From JAFDVL01 sp963794955 (lineage in GTDB: Bacteria; Acidobacteriota; Blastocatellia; RBC074): DNA of 64,000 nucleotides. The notes beneath the pieces were generated by a model. The model made no database searches, had not been told where the DNA came from, and saw only the letters and a list, made by a program, of their open reading frames with translations. The stretch spans positions 62,001-126,000 of the forward strand of contig CAWCGF010000046.1 of the NCBI GenBank assembly GCA_963794955.1, written 5' to 3'. The position numbers and the translations under genes are program-made. Below, one piece after another: positions 16,347 through 26,700 of the stretch (its first letter is position 1; the number at the start of each line of letters is the position of its first letter).

Positions 16347-17539
16347 TAAAGCAATTCACTCAGCGGTTTGCCGCGCGCCATCCGGGCATCGAAGCCAAGC
16401 ATTGCGCCGAGCGTGGGTACAACATCCAAAGGTTCGACCGGACGATCCACGACACGATTGGCGTGAATGCCTGGCCCCAACGCCAACATCCACGTCGTGC
16501 GAGACAGTGCGTCTCCCGTGCGGTGGTGCTGGAATCCGTTGCCACCAATGCTGCCATCCGAATCGCGGCCAAAATCCGGCAGGATGAATAATGCTGTTTT
16601 ACCGGCGTACTCCGGCTCGCTTTGAATCGTGCGCCAAATCTCGCGGCACAGGCGATCAGTGCGTTGGATTCCTTCGATATACAGCGAATAGCAACCCGCA
16701 TGCGCGACATCCATATCGTGCAGCGTGAGCCAGAGCAGACGCGGAGCATAACGGCGCATGAGCCGCTTCGCTACATAAAGCGACAGCTCGTCCGCACTCG
16801 AAAGCGTGAGCGCCTGCGTGACAAAATCCTTGACCGAAAGGTTGAGCAACTCCGCGAATTCATCCAGCGAGGTTCTGCTTTCCGCGAGCTGCGGGCTAAA
16901 CAGCGGCGTCTCGTAATTGTCCTGCAACAGCCGCGCGTAATCGCCCGTCGTCCCCGCAGTCATCCCCTCCGTCGTCTTAGCCGCCAGGGCCTGTTTGAGA
17001 AAGCGTTTGGGCAGCACCACCTGTGCGCCATAACCAGGCCCGAAAGAGCGGACATCGCTGCTGCCAATGCGATTAAAACCATTGCTGGGAGCGACGACCC
17101 AGGCATCGTGCAAAGGACGCTTCAAATCCTTGCGGAAATATTCAAAGACCGTTGGGGCTTGCGGCGGAACCGCGGCAAAATTGTCAAAGGTTTCATAGAC
17201 GCCCGTGGTCAGGCTGGCCGTGGCGACGTAATGTCCCAGAATCCCGCGATTCTCTACATGCGTAAAGAATGTCCCCTGTGGCAGCAGTTCCCGGAGAAGA
17301 TAAGGAACGTTTTGCTGACCCAGCGGCGTGAGTGTTTCTTCGTCGCGACAGCCTCCGCCGAATGTCACAACGATGGCTCGTCGCGCCGGGCTTTGCCAGC
17401 CATACGCAGACGGCGGCGCGGAAACGCTCAGGAAGGGGCGAACGCAGGCAGCGCCAGTCAGCGACCGCAGGAATTCTCGGCGGTTCCGTGAAACCGATGC
17501 GCTGATTTCGCTTGCCTTTGCCGTCCAGGGATTTGCCAT
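16346..17539 (-). CDS. Tat-exported alkaline-phosphatase-superfamily/sulfatase-like protein
   Basis: About 397 residues from ATG 17539. The N terminus carries a twin-arginine motif (RNRREFLRSL) and hydrophobic stretch, so it is exported folded. The body has the superfamily layout: VVTFGGGCRDEETL early, HDMDVAH in the middle, FILPDFGRDSDG (metal-binding-like Asp) and a C-terminal EPLDVVPTLGAMLGF typical of sulfatase and DUF1501-type proteins. The substrate is unknown, and the usual Cys/Ser nucleophile is not evident: the first metal motif reads CRDEET. The frame extends upstream to 17725 but without a better start. Confidence 0.65.
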   Translation of the reverse strand: MANPWTAKASEISASVSRNRREFLRSLTGAACVRPFLSVSAPPSAYGWQSPARRAIVVTFGGGCRDEETLTPLGQQNVPYLLRELLPQGTFFTHVENRGILGHYVATASLTTGVYETFDNFAAVPPQAPTVFEYFRKDLKRPLHDAWVVAPSNGFNRIGSSDVRSFGPGYGAQVVLPKRFLKQALAAKTTEGMTAGTTGDYARLLQDNYETPLFSPQLAESRTSLDEFAELLNLSVKDFVTQALTLSSADELSLYVAKRLMRRYAPRLLWLTLHDMDVAHAGCYSLYIEGIQRTDRLCREIWRTIQSEPEYAGKTALFILPDFGRDSDGSIGGNGFQHHRTGDALSRTTWMLALGPGIHANRVVDRPVEPLDVVPTLGAMLGFDARMARGKPLSELL

Positions 17540-17693
17540 GCGATCTGTTTTCCCGTAGAGATTTATACCGAACTCGCGGTGGTGAATAGTAAGGCAGTAA
17601 GCAGTGCGATTAGGCTTGCTGTCAGAGACTTTCTTTGTGGGAACATACCCCAATCTCCTGTTAGTTACTGCGGTTGATGGAAAGCAAAAGTCA

Positions 17694-17761
17694 TTAGGCG
17701 CGCCAGCATCTTGCTGGCCCACCACTCGAATACAAGGCCAGCAGGATGCTGGCGCGCCTAA
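17694..17761. repeat. 26-bp inverted repeat
   Basis: Bases 17694-17719 pair with 17736-17761 at 25 of 26 positions (the odd one can form G-U) around a 16-base loop. Each arm contains GGCGCGCC and an internal CCAGCA/TGCTGG palindrome. It sits after the dehydratase-like gene and before the next promoter region. Confidence 0.85.
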
Positions 17762-17775
17762 CGATCAATTGAAGT

Positions 17776-19161
17776 TTAAGGGCGAATCACCGAGCCATCC
17801 TTGCGGCGCGTTGTGCCCCACGAATAATCGAAATTCGGTGGGCCTGCCGGAAGCGGGAACTTCGCGGCTAACGCTTCATTGAAATCAATGCCTAAGCCGG
17901 GCTTTTCATTGGCGAGCATGTAGCCGTTTTTGACTTCGGGACAACCGGCAAAAACTTCCTGCGTTTCTTTCGGGAAGCCGGAGCCTTCATGCACGCCGAA
18001 ATTATAGCTGGCCAATTCCAGCGCCAATTGCGCCGCGTGCGCGAGCGGCGAAGCATCGCCGGGGCCATGCCACGCGGTGCGCACGCCGAAGTATTCACAG
18101 AGCGCCGCCACTTTGCGCGCCGGGCTGAGGCCACCGATTTGCGAGATGTGGATGCGGATGAAATCAATCAGCTTGTCTTTGATGAGCGGCAGATATTCCT
18201 GCTGCGTATTGAAGAGTTCGCCCATCGCCAGCGGCGTTGCGCATTGCTGGCGCAGCAAGGTGAAATGCGCGTTGTCTTCCGGCGGGAAGGGGTCTTCGAT
18301 GAAGAAGGGGCGGAACTGCTCCACGTCTTTGCAAATCTGGATGCCCTGGGGCAAGGTCACGCGCTCGTGGACGTCGTGTAGGAATTCGACATCCTCGCCA
18401 AACTGTTTGCGCATCGCCTCGAACATACGCGGCACCATGCGCGAATACTTCGCCGATTCCCAAATGGCTTGGGGATTGGTCGGGCCAATCGCTTCCGCGC
18501 TGCCTGCTGCTGCGCCAGTGCCGCGGTTCGCGCCGCCTGCGCCGTACGTTGCCATTCCTTCGACGCCGGATTGAATGCGGACGTGACGAAAGCCTTGTTC
18601 AATGGCGGGCTTGACGCGGTCACTCAATTCGGCAAAGTCCCTACCCGCCGCATGGAAATAGCAATCCGCGCCATGCCGCACTTTGCCGCCGAGCAATTGA
18701 TAGAGCGGCATATTGGCGCGCTTGCCTTTGATGTCCCAGAGCGCAATGTCTACGCCGCTCATCGCGTTGAAGAGCACGGGGCCGTTGCGCCAGTATGAAG
18801 ACATATAACTGGATTGCCAGATGTCTTCGATCTCGTCCACGTTGCGGCCTTTCAGAAAGGGCGCAAGGTATTCATCAATGGCGGTTTTGACCACGAGCGC
18901 GCGTTGCGTAAACGTAGCACAGCCCCAGCCGACAAGACCGGGTTCACTGGTTTCGATTTTGACCACGACGAGCCGAATGCGATTCGGCGCGGTCATAATC
19001 GTTTTGATGTTGGTGATTTTGAGAGGCGGCAAGCCTTTCATGGCTTGCGCATAGTTTGGAGTTGGTTTCGGTGCCAGCGCCTCGGCTAGGGCTTCTTTGG
19101 AGCCAAGCAGGGAAGCTGCACCTGCGACGGAGAGTGATTGGAGAAGGTTGCGACGATTCAT
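17776..19161 (-). CDS. Tat-exported enolase-superfamily dehydratase, mannonate dehydratase/RspA-like
   Basis: 461 residues. The first 28 form a Tat-like signal (MNRRNLLQSLSVAGAASLL), unusual for a sugar dehydratase. The rest matches the ManD/RspA group: capping domain with FTQRALVVKTAIDEYLAPF, then metal ligands in DVHERVTL, FIEDPFPPED and AMGELFN, and a WHGPGDASPLAHAA segment. The family dehydrates sugar acids such as D-mannonate. Export suggests a periplasmic substrate, or the signal is a relic. It follows a small unknown gene on the same strand. Confidence 0.8.
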   Translation of the reverse strand: MNRRNLLQSLSVAGAASLLGSKEALAEALAPKPTPNYAQAMKGLPPLKITNIKTIMTAPNRIRLVVVKIETSEPGLVGWGCATFTQRALVVKTAIDEYLAPFLKGRNVDEIEDIWQSSYMSSYWRNGPVLFNAMSGVDIALWDIKGKRANMPLYQLLGGKVRHGADCYFHAAGRDFAELSDRVKPAIEQGFRHVRIQSGVEGMATYGAGGANRGTGAAAGSAEAIGPTNPQAIWESAKYSRMVPRMFEAMRKQFGEDVEFLHDVHERVTLPQGIQICKDVEQFRPFFIEDPFPPEDNAHFTLLRQQCATPLAMGELFNTQQEYLPLIKDKLIDFIRIHISQIGGLSPARKVAALCEYFGVRTAWHGPGDASPLAHAAQLALELASYNFGVHEGSGFPKETQEVFAGCPEVKNGYMLANEKPGLGIDFNEALAAKFPLPAGPPNFDYSWGTTRRKDGSVIRP

Positions 19162-19200
19162 AAGTTGATTGTTGTTGGAAAAGAAATCTGAGAAGGCAAG

Positions 19201-19722
19201 TTAGGTTGCGTTTATAAGCGTTACCATTCTCGGCAAAATATTTCTGATAGAACTCTCGTGTATTTCAATTGTGTACCCGTCCGCCACGCATTCAAAAGTC
19301 GAATCGTGAAAGGACAATACATAGTGTTTGCGTGACCAAAATCGGTCGGGATTGTGATGTATGTGGATAGCATTCATTTTTTCGAGGTGGCGAATCCAGG
19401 AGGAGTTTTCAATCCTGAAAGCACCATAAGGTGTCAAGCCTCGATTGGCTAATGGATGTCCGACAAATGCCTCATCATTCGGTGGGCCAAACATTGAAGC
19501 ATAGCAATGCGAAAACTTAACCAATGCAAGTGGTTCTCCATTGGTTTCCGCGCTAACTACGCAAACAGATATTCCGTCCCAATTGTCGGGTGTATCTTGT
19601 AAATAAAAAGCCACCACTGTTATGAACTCATCGCTCATGATAATTGGGAGTGGCGCACCAACAGATGATTGGGGGATGTCTGTGACCTCTATAACTCGAT
19701 CTTTTTCATCAACTGAATACAT
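19201..19722 (-). CDS. Conserved hypothetical protein
   Basis: 173 residues, soluble, no signal peptide. Its SVDEKDRVIEVTDIPQSSVG opening and HYVLSFHDSTFECVADGY near the C terminus look like a small family of uncharacterised bacterial proteins; I cannot name it. The coding sequence looks somewhat more AT-rich than its neighbours, a hint of separate origin. It begins six bases after the stop of the S9 peptidase gene, so the two are likely cotranscribed. Confidence 0.65.
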   Translation of the reverse strand: MYSVDEKDRVIEVTDIPQSSVGAPLPIIMSDEFITVVAFYLQDTPDNWDGISVCVVSAETNGEPLALVKFSHCYASMFGPPNDEAFVGHPLANRGLTPYGAFRIENSSWIRHLEKMNAIHIHHNPDRFWSRKHYVLSFHDSTFECVADGYTIEIHESSIRNILPRMVTLINAT

Positions 19723-19727
19723 CTCTG

Positions 19728-21839
19728 TTACTTTGCTGCCGTTCGATTTGGTTTCAGGTGGCGATCAAGAAATTCCGCCCCAGCCTTGTATATTTCGAGC
19801 CAGTGGCGATGCAGTAAAAAGTCGTGGACTTCATCGGGAAAAACGATTTGCTCAAATGGCACGTTGCGTTCGCGTAGCCGCACCGCCAAATCCACGGTTT
19901 GGGAGAACGCCACGTTGCGATCATCATCGCCGTGTATGAACAGTACCGGCGCTTTCCATTTGTCTACGGCGGCGACAGGCGACGATTCAAGCGCGATCTT
20001 CGCGGCATCGCGGTTGCCACCATCAATCCAGTTCGCAGTGGAAATACGCGCTGACCAATCGTGGACGCCGTGGATGTCTACGCCTGCGGCAAAGAGATCA
20101 GAGTTGCGCGCTAAGGCCAGCGCCGTTAAGTAGCCGCCATACGACCCGCCCCACATGCCAATGCGTGTCGCATCAACATCAGAGCGTGACCTCAGATACC
20201 GTGCGCCTGCCACGATGTCCTGATATTCCGCCGCGCCGCGTGCGCCGCGTTTGGGGGCTTGGCGAAAGTCGTAGCCGTAGCCAACGCCACTGCGGAAGTT
20301 CACCGACAGAACGGCATAACCTTTGCTCGCCAGCCATTGATTGAAGCCATAGGCGTTGTGGTAATAGTACAAATAATGCCAGCCTAGCAACATCTGTCGT
20401 ACCGGGCCGCCGTGCGCAAAGATTACCGCAGGAAGCTTTTCGCCTGGACGTGCATTCTTCGGCAGGAAAAGCTGTCCGTGAATGTCTAACCCATCGGCAG
20501 CTTTGAAAATAATTTGTTGTGGTGTGACTAGCTTGTCCGCCGGGAAGTCTTTCGGGAACGAAGTGATTTTGATACTGCGCCCTGGCTCCCCTGTCAGCGA
20601 ACTGAGTTGGATTGCGCCGGGGCGTTGCTGATCAGAAAAGAAATGCGCCACGTATAAGCCGTCCCCGGTAATGACTGGGCTTAACTCAATGCCTTCACCA
20701 AAAGTGACCCGATTGGTTTTCCCGTTTGCGACATCCGTTTGCCAGAGATGGCGTTTGTCTACATCGGTGTGATTGGACGAAAAATAGATCGTCCGTTTAT
20801 TGGGCGTCAGCGCGATGTGTTCGATTTCGCTGCCGGTTGGCGTTAAGGCAATCACGTCGCCACCGTTCGCAGGCATGGAATACAATCGTCGCCAGCCATC
20901 CATCTCGGAAATGAACACAAGGCGGTCTTCGTTATTCGCGCCTTTGCCCCATTGCAACACGTCTTCGCTGCGGGGCAGGGAATCGCGCAGGCCTTTACCG
21001 CTGTGCCAAACCGCTTTCGCCTGCCCCATTGCGACATCGGCAACCATAATCATCCACGGATCGGGAATGTCTTCCGAAATCGGGCGTGGCCGCAAGCTGC
21101 GCGCCGGTTGGCGAATAAAGGCCAGGCGTTTACCGTCTGGTGACCAGCGCGGATAGGCATCGCGTTCAATCGAAGGCGCGATCCAGCGAATCGTTTTGGT
21201 GGCGACATCATAGACGCCCATCAAGCTGTGCGTATTGCGACGGCTGACGAAAGCGACTTGTTTACCATCCGGCGACCATTCCGGCGAATCGTTGTTACCG
21301 CGCGCAATGAACAGCGGCTGTGGCTTCGTATTGCCAAGCACGGAAGCAAGATAGATTTGGCTGCCTTGACTATAGGCCACTTGCACGCCTGTCGGAGCGA
21401 CTTTCGGATCGGTGCCTTCGCCCAGCAGCTTGATACGTCCCGTTTCACATTCGACCGCGTACACCGCTTGCACGGCAGGTTCGGCATTGCTGGTTGGGTT
21501 GGGGATTTCGCCTGCGCTATTTGGATCGCCGCCGCGCACGTAAAAGACGAACTTGCTATCGGACGAAAAAGTCAACTGCGTGATTTCCTGACCGTCGTCC
21601 TGATTGTATGGGGTGAGTTGCCGTGCTTTGAACGCGGGGCCATCGGCGAGCCAGATATTGCGCTTGCCTTCAGTATTAAATGTCCACGCGAGGCGTTGAC
21701 CTCTGGGAGCGGCGACAAGGGACTCGGGGAAAGGCGCGCTCAACACTTGTTCGATGGTGAAGCCGCTGGTCTGACTGGCAGACGGAAAGCAACCGAACAA
21801 CAGGCTAATCGTCAGGACGAACAAGCGTAGCGGTTTCAT
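19728..21839 (-). CDS. Exported S9-family prolyl oligopeptidase/acylaminoacyl peptidase
   Basis: 703 residues. A signal peptide (LRLFVLTISLLFGCFPSASQ) is followed by a WD40/PD40-like beta-propeller (repeated SPEWSPDGKQVAFVS, YPRWSPDGKRLAFIR) and a C-terminal alpha/beta hydrolase domain. The catalytic serine lies in GGSYGGYL (Ser566), with Asp near 639 in HGDDDRN and His672 in DEVHDF. The family cleaves short peptides, here probably in the periplasm. It is followed by the hypothetical gene at 19201. A CAAAGG-type inverted repeat lies just upstream. Confidence 0.9.
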   Translation of the reverse strand: MKPLRLFVLTISLLFGCFPSASQTSGFTIEQVLSAPFPESLVAAPRGQRLAWTFNTEGKRNIWLADGPAFKARQLTPYNQDDGQEITQLTFSSDSKFVFYVRGGDPNSAGEIPNPTSNAEPAVQAVYAVECETGRIKLLGEGTDPKVAPTGVQVAYSQGSQIYLASVLGNTKPQPLFIARGNNDSPEWSPDGKQVAFVSRRNTHSLMGVYDVATKTIRWIAPSIERDAYPRWSPDGKRLAFIRQPARSLRPRPISEDIPDPWMIMVADVAMGQAKAVWHSGKGLRDSLPRSEDVLQWGKGANNEDRLVFISEMDGWRRLYSMPANGGDVIALTPTGSEIEHIALTPNKRTIYFSSNHTDVDKRHLWQTDVANGKTNRVTFGEGIELSPVITGDGLYVAHFFSDQQRPGAIQLSSLTGEPGRSIKITSFPKDFPADKLVTPQQIIFKAADGLDIHGQLFLPKNARPGEKLPAVIFAHGGPVRQMLLGWHYLYYYHNAYGFNQWLASKGYAVLSVNFRSGVGYGYDFRQAPKRGARGAAEYQDIVAGARYLRSRSDVDATRIGMWGGSYGGYLTALALARNSDLFAAGVDIHGVHDWSARISTANWIDGGNRDAAKIALESSPVAAVDKWKAPVLFIHGDDDRNVAFSQTVDLAVRLRERNVPFEQIVFPDEVHDFLLHRHWLEIYKAGAEFLDRHLKPNRTAAK

Positions 21840-21866
21840 TGAAGGCCTTTCCCAAGATGGCGGGAC

Positions 21867-21961
21867 TAACGCAAAGGTTCAAAGAGGCAAAGGAAAAAAG
21901 GAGATTTATAGTTTCAGACAAAAGCTGCTTTGTCCCGTTGCTCCTTTGCCTCTTTGCGTTA
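21867..21961. repeat. Inverted repeat of GCAAAGG-type units (second copy type)
   Basis: TAACGCAAAG and following CAAAGG units at 21867-21901 face a complementary right arm ending CTTTGCGTTA at 21961. The arms pair well if an 8-base unit in the left arm is looped out. Same unit type as the repeat at 10787, in a different sequence order. Confidence 0.65.
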
Positions 21962-21978
21962 ATTCCTGTACTGATTTT

Positions 21979-22878
21979 CTACTGCTTGCGTGGATGTTTC
22001 TTCTTCCACTCTTCAAATTCTTTTTCCGCCGCAGGACTGAGGCGGGGATAGATGTCACGCGTTTTATATTTGCCGCTGCGCAGCGCTTCTTCTTTGAAGT
22101 CTTCGTTGTAGGTCTGTGTTTCCGCCGCCGCGATTACTTCCGCCGCGATTTGGGGCGGGAAGAACAAAATTCCTTCTTCATCGCCTACGACAACATCGCC
22201 CGGTAGCACAGTTACAGAACCGATGCGAATCGGTGCATTCCATTCGACACCAATTTGGTCAACCATTGCAGAAGCGTGAGCGCCCGCATAATAGACCGGA
22301 AAGTCTTTCCATTGCAAAAAGCCATTCAAATCGCGGATGCCGCCGTCCACGACAATGCCATTGGTCTGGCGCAGTTTGATCGCCAGCCCCGTCATCGTCC
22401 CCATAAACGTAGCGCGTTCGACCATGCCGCCCAGTTCGACCACCACAACATCGCCGGGATGAGCATCTTCACCACCGCGCGTATTGAAGCGGTAATCCCA
22501 ATCGCCTTCTTTAGCGAGTTGCTGCACCGCCTCGTCCACATCGGGACGAACTGGCAAGTAGCGTAGTGTGGTGGCGCGCCCCACCATCTTGAGGCTTGGT
22601 TGCGTAGCTTTGAGGTGACTGACAAAGCAATTCTTGTAGCCCTTGTTTTGCACTGCCCCCCATAGGTTTTCGATTTGTAGATTCTTGATTCTCGCCAACT
22701 GCTCGTCGGTGACGCGCGGACGTTTGGGCGCGAGGAAATCCATCAGCGGCGTCCACGTGTTTTTTTGCGCACGGAGTTCTTTAGGGACGGCGAGTTGACT
22801 GCTGACTACCGGCAGCAGTAGCCAGGCGCTACAAACGGCAATGAGCGCAAAAGTTGTATATTTGATTGAGCGAACCAT
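21979..22878 (-). CDS. Exported RraA-like/HMG-aldolase family protein
   Basis: About 299 residues from ATG 22878, which gives a signal-like N terminus (FALIAVCSAWLLLPVV). The body has the RraA/4-hydroxy-4-methyl-2-oxoglutarate aldolase fold marks: GMVERATFMGTMTGLAIK, the VDGGIRD catalytic loop with Arg and Asp, and LPGDVVVGDEEGILFFPP. The family includes aldolases and the RNase E inhibitor RraA; the fuller catalytic loop favours an aldolase or lyase. Secretion is unusual for the family. The C-terminal 35 residues are Lys/Glu rich. Confidence 0.75.
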   Translation of the reverse strand: MVRSIKYTTFALIAVCSAWLLLPVVSSQLAVPKELRAQKNTWTPLMDFLAPKRPRVTDEQLARIKNLQIENLWGAVQNKGYKNCFVSHLKATQPSLKMVGRATTLRYLPVRPDVDEAVQQLAKEGDWDYRFNTRGGEDAHPGDVVVVELGGMVERATFMGTMTGLAIKLRQTNGIVVDGGIRDLNGFLQWKDFPVYYAGAHASAMVDQIGVEWNAPIRIGSVTVLPGDVVVGDEEGILFFPPQIAAEVIAAAETQTYNEDFKEEALRSGKYKTRDIYPRLSPAAEKEFEEWKKKHPRKQ

Positions 22879-22951
22879 AGTAGAAGTCTCCTCGCAAAAT
22901 GAATGATTGTCGTTGTCACTCCGACGACGGACGCCGCCAGCTTTTACCTGC

Positions 22952-23389
22952 TCAGGCTTTGATCTCGTAAAAATGCGGTGGCGCAAGCAAGGCCACTCTC
23001 TGGTTGGGGTAATCGTAAATCACGCCGAAATTGTTGGTCACATCACGGCCCAGCACGGACAAATCAATGCTCCCGGCTTCCGTGAAAATGGCGAATATTC
23101 CACGCACCATCACTAACTTCCCATCATCCCTGAAAAAACTGATGGTCGTTTGTACCGTGGTAGCGTTGGCTTGTCCCCCGATACCTGCCAATTGCGTTGG
23201 CTCTGACTCAACCACTTCTAAGGGCTGTAACAAGGCAAGAAAATCAGGGCTGAAAACCGTGCGGTCAGCCCCAGCGTCCAGCAAAAAAGCGGCTTCAACC
23301 TCGCGCCCATCCGCCACCCGCACCAGCCCTCCCACTAGCGGTCGGATGACTCCGTCATCGCAGGGCAACCACCTTCCGTTAACACGCAT
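22952..23389 (-). CDS. Retropepsin-like aspartyl protease
   Basis: 145 residues. The pattern FLLDAGADRTVF near residues 36-47 is the retropepsin active-site loop, followed by the hydrophobic LAGIGGQ segment and a C-terminal LSVLGRDVTNNFGVIYDY that matches single-domain bacterial aspartyl proteases. The active triad reads Asp-Ala-Gly rather than Asp-Thr/Ser-Gly, which may reduce activity. Such enzymes work as homodimers. The gene overlaps the preceding small ORF by 11 bases, so the two form a cotranslated pair. Confidence 0.7.
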   Translation of the reverse strand: MRVNGRWLPCDDGVIRPLVGGLVRVADGREVEAAFLLDAGADRTVFSPDFLALLQPLEVVESEPTQLAGIGGQANATTVQTTISFFRDDGKLVMVRGIFAIFTEAGSIDLSVLGRDVTNNFGVIYDYPNQRVALLAPPHFYEIKA

Positions 23390-23658
23390 AGATTAGACTC
23401 AGCTTTTTGCGTGGGATGAAACGAATATGGGGCATTTCATCCGGGTGCTTCTCATGGGCCAGACGATCCACTTCAGCACGGCTATCGCCGACAAATAATT
23501 CACCGCCAGAGACCGCAATAAAGCGACCACGATGCAACTTAAAGACCCCCAATTCTTCGGCATGGTCGCTAAACCACATCAAGTTTCGGTGCGCTTGCTC
23601 AAACAAGCGCGCCATTTCCGGCGGCATCGGTCACTTCTTCGATAGTAACGCTATTCAT
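23379..23658 (-). CDS. Small DUF5678-like partner of the aspartyl protease, possible frameshift
   Basis: An 82-residue frame from 23627 reads MPPEMARLFEQAHRNLMWFSDHAEELGVF, then RGRFIAVSGGELFVGD and ends KKLSLIYAC. The LHRGRFIAV...GELFVGDS core resembles DUF5678-type small proteins often coupled to single-domain aspartyl proteases. In the frame just upstream, ten codons from ATG 23658 (MNSVTIEEVT) look like its natural N terminus; one extra base near 23628 would separate them. I give the extended span. Function unknown; an inhibitor or substrate role for the protease is only a guess. Confidence 0.5.
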
Positions 23659-23694
23659 AGCGCGATAATACTCAGTGATGCAATCCCTAGTCAA

Positions 23695-23786
23695 TTGGTA
23701 GCCAGTAGCTAGTAGACGGTAGTCAATAGAAAAGCAAATACTATCTTCTTTCCACCGACTACTGTCTACTGACTACCAACTACCGT
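23695..23786. repeat. Inverted repeat of AGTAGAC-type units
   Basis: The left arm (about 23695-23727) with GTAGCCAGTAG and AGTAGACGGTAGTC faces a right arm (23755-23786) with ACTACTGTCTACTGACTACC. Pairing is good with a 4-base bulge. It abuts the stop codon of the large receptor gene. Confidence 0.65.
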
Positions 23787-23787
23787 T

Positions 23788-26700
23788 TTAAAAGATTACC
23801 TTCAGCCCGAACTGCATGCGGCGTGGGCTATTGAACTGATTGGTGATGCGTCCAAACGTGCCGCTGGCAATATTGCTATTCGGTGCATCAAAGACCACCC
23901 GATTCAGGACGTTGAAAAGTTCCCAGCGGAAATCCATTTTCACCCGTTCGGTGAAGAAGAAGGATTTCTGCAAAGAGACACTCTCATTGAGGTTGGCCAT
24001 CCGGCGGGCGCGTCCATTAAAGCGCGGCGCTTGCCCGAACACCGTCGGCTGGTTTACGACCTGTCCGGTGGCATTGCATAACGCCGCAATGTTGCAAACA
24101 GAGGTAAAGTAACTGGTAAAACCACTGGTCGCGCGGATATTGGGATTGTCAGGAATTTCCGTCACCCAGTTGTCCAGTGTTTTGACCACCGCCGCACTGC
24201 GTCCACCGAGGCCGATGCCACCGCCCGACAACTGAATCGGTTGACCGCTGGTGTAAACGTGGATGCCCGCGACACGCCAACCGCCGAGGAGGGCATTGCC
24301 GAAACCACCCAAATCCCATTTCTGGCCTTTGCCCCAGGGGAAGTCCGCAATCCAGCTAAATTTGACATTGTGCGGTAGATCAAACGCGCCGACGGATTTT
24401 TCCCAGCGGCGATTGTAATGATCCATCGCCCGTCCGCCGCCATCTACGGTGTCCGTATCGGTAATCAGTTTCGACCAGACATACGAACCTTGCAGGTAGA
24501 GGCCAGTGCTAACGCGGCGCTCCATCTTCAGCACTAATGCATGGTACGTGGAATGACCACTGCGGTCGCCGTTGCCGCCGCCCGTATTGATGTCCGAATA
24601 TTGCGGGAACGGACGTAAAGCGCGATCCAAACTGAAGTTGTTCGGGAAGGATGCGTAGGGCTTGGTGAAGCCTGCCGCAATGACCGCAGGCGAATCAATG
24701 CGACTGCTCAGCAACGGTTGAATTTTCGGATCGGTGATGTAGCGCGATGGTAATTGGTTGAAGTTCAACAGGCCAGAGATCAGATGGGCACCGATGCTGG
24801 CATTGTAGGACGCCTCGACCAAAAACTTGCCGGGCAATTCGCGTTGCACGGACATTGTCCAGTTCCAGTTTTCTGGCAGACGGGACACTTCCTGATATTG
24901 CCACCAATCTACTCCCCCGTTATTGGAAAAGGCCGGATTGACGCTCGGTGGCTGCGGTGCAGCATTGATCCCGGTAAATCCTGTATCCAGCGGAAACAGC
25001 GTGTTGATTCCGTCTGGGCTGCTAATATCCCAGATGGTAATGGCACCCGCAAAGTGCGTACTGCCATTGGTGGTGCGGACCAGACCAAAGGTGCGTCCGA
25101 CTCCGCCACGCACAACCGTCTTTTCATTTGGGCTGTAGGCGAAGCTGAAACGCGGCCCAAAGCCATTGTACCAGCCTTCAACTAAGGTACGTTTCCCGAC
25201 CTCACCTGGCCCCGTGCCTGCGAAACGCAATGCACCTAACGTGCCGGTGGCGGGGTTCGTGGTAAATGGATCAAAGTCGCTCCATTTGTCGTCGCGTTCC
25301 AGTGGTGGCAAAGTCGTTTCGTAACGCAACCCAAAATTAAGCGTCAACTTTTGATTGACTTTCCAATCGTCCTGAATATACGCGGCATGACCGCGCCAGT
25401 ATTGGCGGACAATCCGATCATTTTCGGTGCGCGCGCTTGCGACCTGTCCCAATAGAAACGAAGCAAAAGCATTGCCCCCGCCTAAGAGCGAGTTGGTGCT
25501 TTCGGGAATACTTGTTTGGGCGCGACTGGGGCGCACCACGCCGGAGAAGGATTGGCGACCAAATCCGTTGTAATGCAACCGCTCAAACAGGTAGCCGCCT
25601 TTGAGCGTATGACGCCCTTTGATAACGGTCAGGTCATTGCCCAGCGTGAAGACCGGATTTTCGGAGCCGTCTCCTGCCGAACCGCCCCAGGGCGTGTAGC
25701 CATCGCCCTGAAATTCCAGATTCAGTAAGTTGTAGTCGCAATCAAACACGCCTGGCAGGCAAATGCCTTTGGCCTTCCAACCACCGCCCACATTCGGCGT
25801 GTAATTAAATTGCTTCCACCAATTGATTCCGCCATACAAGTAATTGACGACGGTTGGACTGACTGTCCAGGTGTAGTTCGCACGATAGCTGTGACTATCC
25901 TGCGTGGTGTAGCGGAAATTGCTGACCGTCAAGGGCAACGTGGGCGGGCCATCCACGCCCGGCAACACTTCGCTGAGACCATAATTATAGAGTCCACTGA
26001 TTTTGTGTTTTTCCGAGAAATTGTGATCCAGCTTGATGCTCCACTTCGTCCACGGCGTCAGCGTACTTCCGGTCGCCACGCGGTAATTGCGGTTGACGTA
26101 GGAATACGTGCCGGGCGCGCCTGCGGCGTTCGGCAGCACCGATTGTCCTACGTGCTGCAAATATTTCGTCGCCAGCGGGCTGATGCGATTGGCGCAGATC
26201 GTATTCAAGACGCCATTACAGCTAATCTGGTCACGGATGAAACGTGGATTCGTTTCGGTCACTGGGAGCGCGGAATTATAGGCAGGATTCGCCCTGGTGG
26301 TGGCGGGGTCATAAATCTTTTGCGGGTTCCCATTCGCGTCTACCCAACGGCGGAAATCCCCTTGATACATTTCTGGTGTTGGGACAGTAAAAATTGAGTC
26401 GTTCGATCCGGCACGATTGCGGAACCATTCCGCCGAGCCAAAGAAAAAGGTTTTGTTTGTGCCGTTGTAGAGCCAGGGAATTCTGACCGGGCCACCAAGC
26501 GAGACACCGTAGTCGTGTTGTTTCAGGACGCTACGTTTGTCTTCAAAGTAATTACGTGCATCAAAATAATTGTTGCGCAAATACTCAAAGACTGTGCCGT
26601 GATACTGATTCGTGCCGGACTTGGAAGAGAAGTTCAGGCTGCCGCCTTGCGCGCGCCCTGATTCCGCTTTGAAGCCATTCGTGTCAACGGAAAACTCCGT

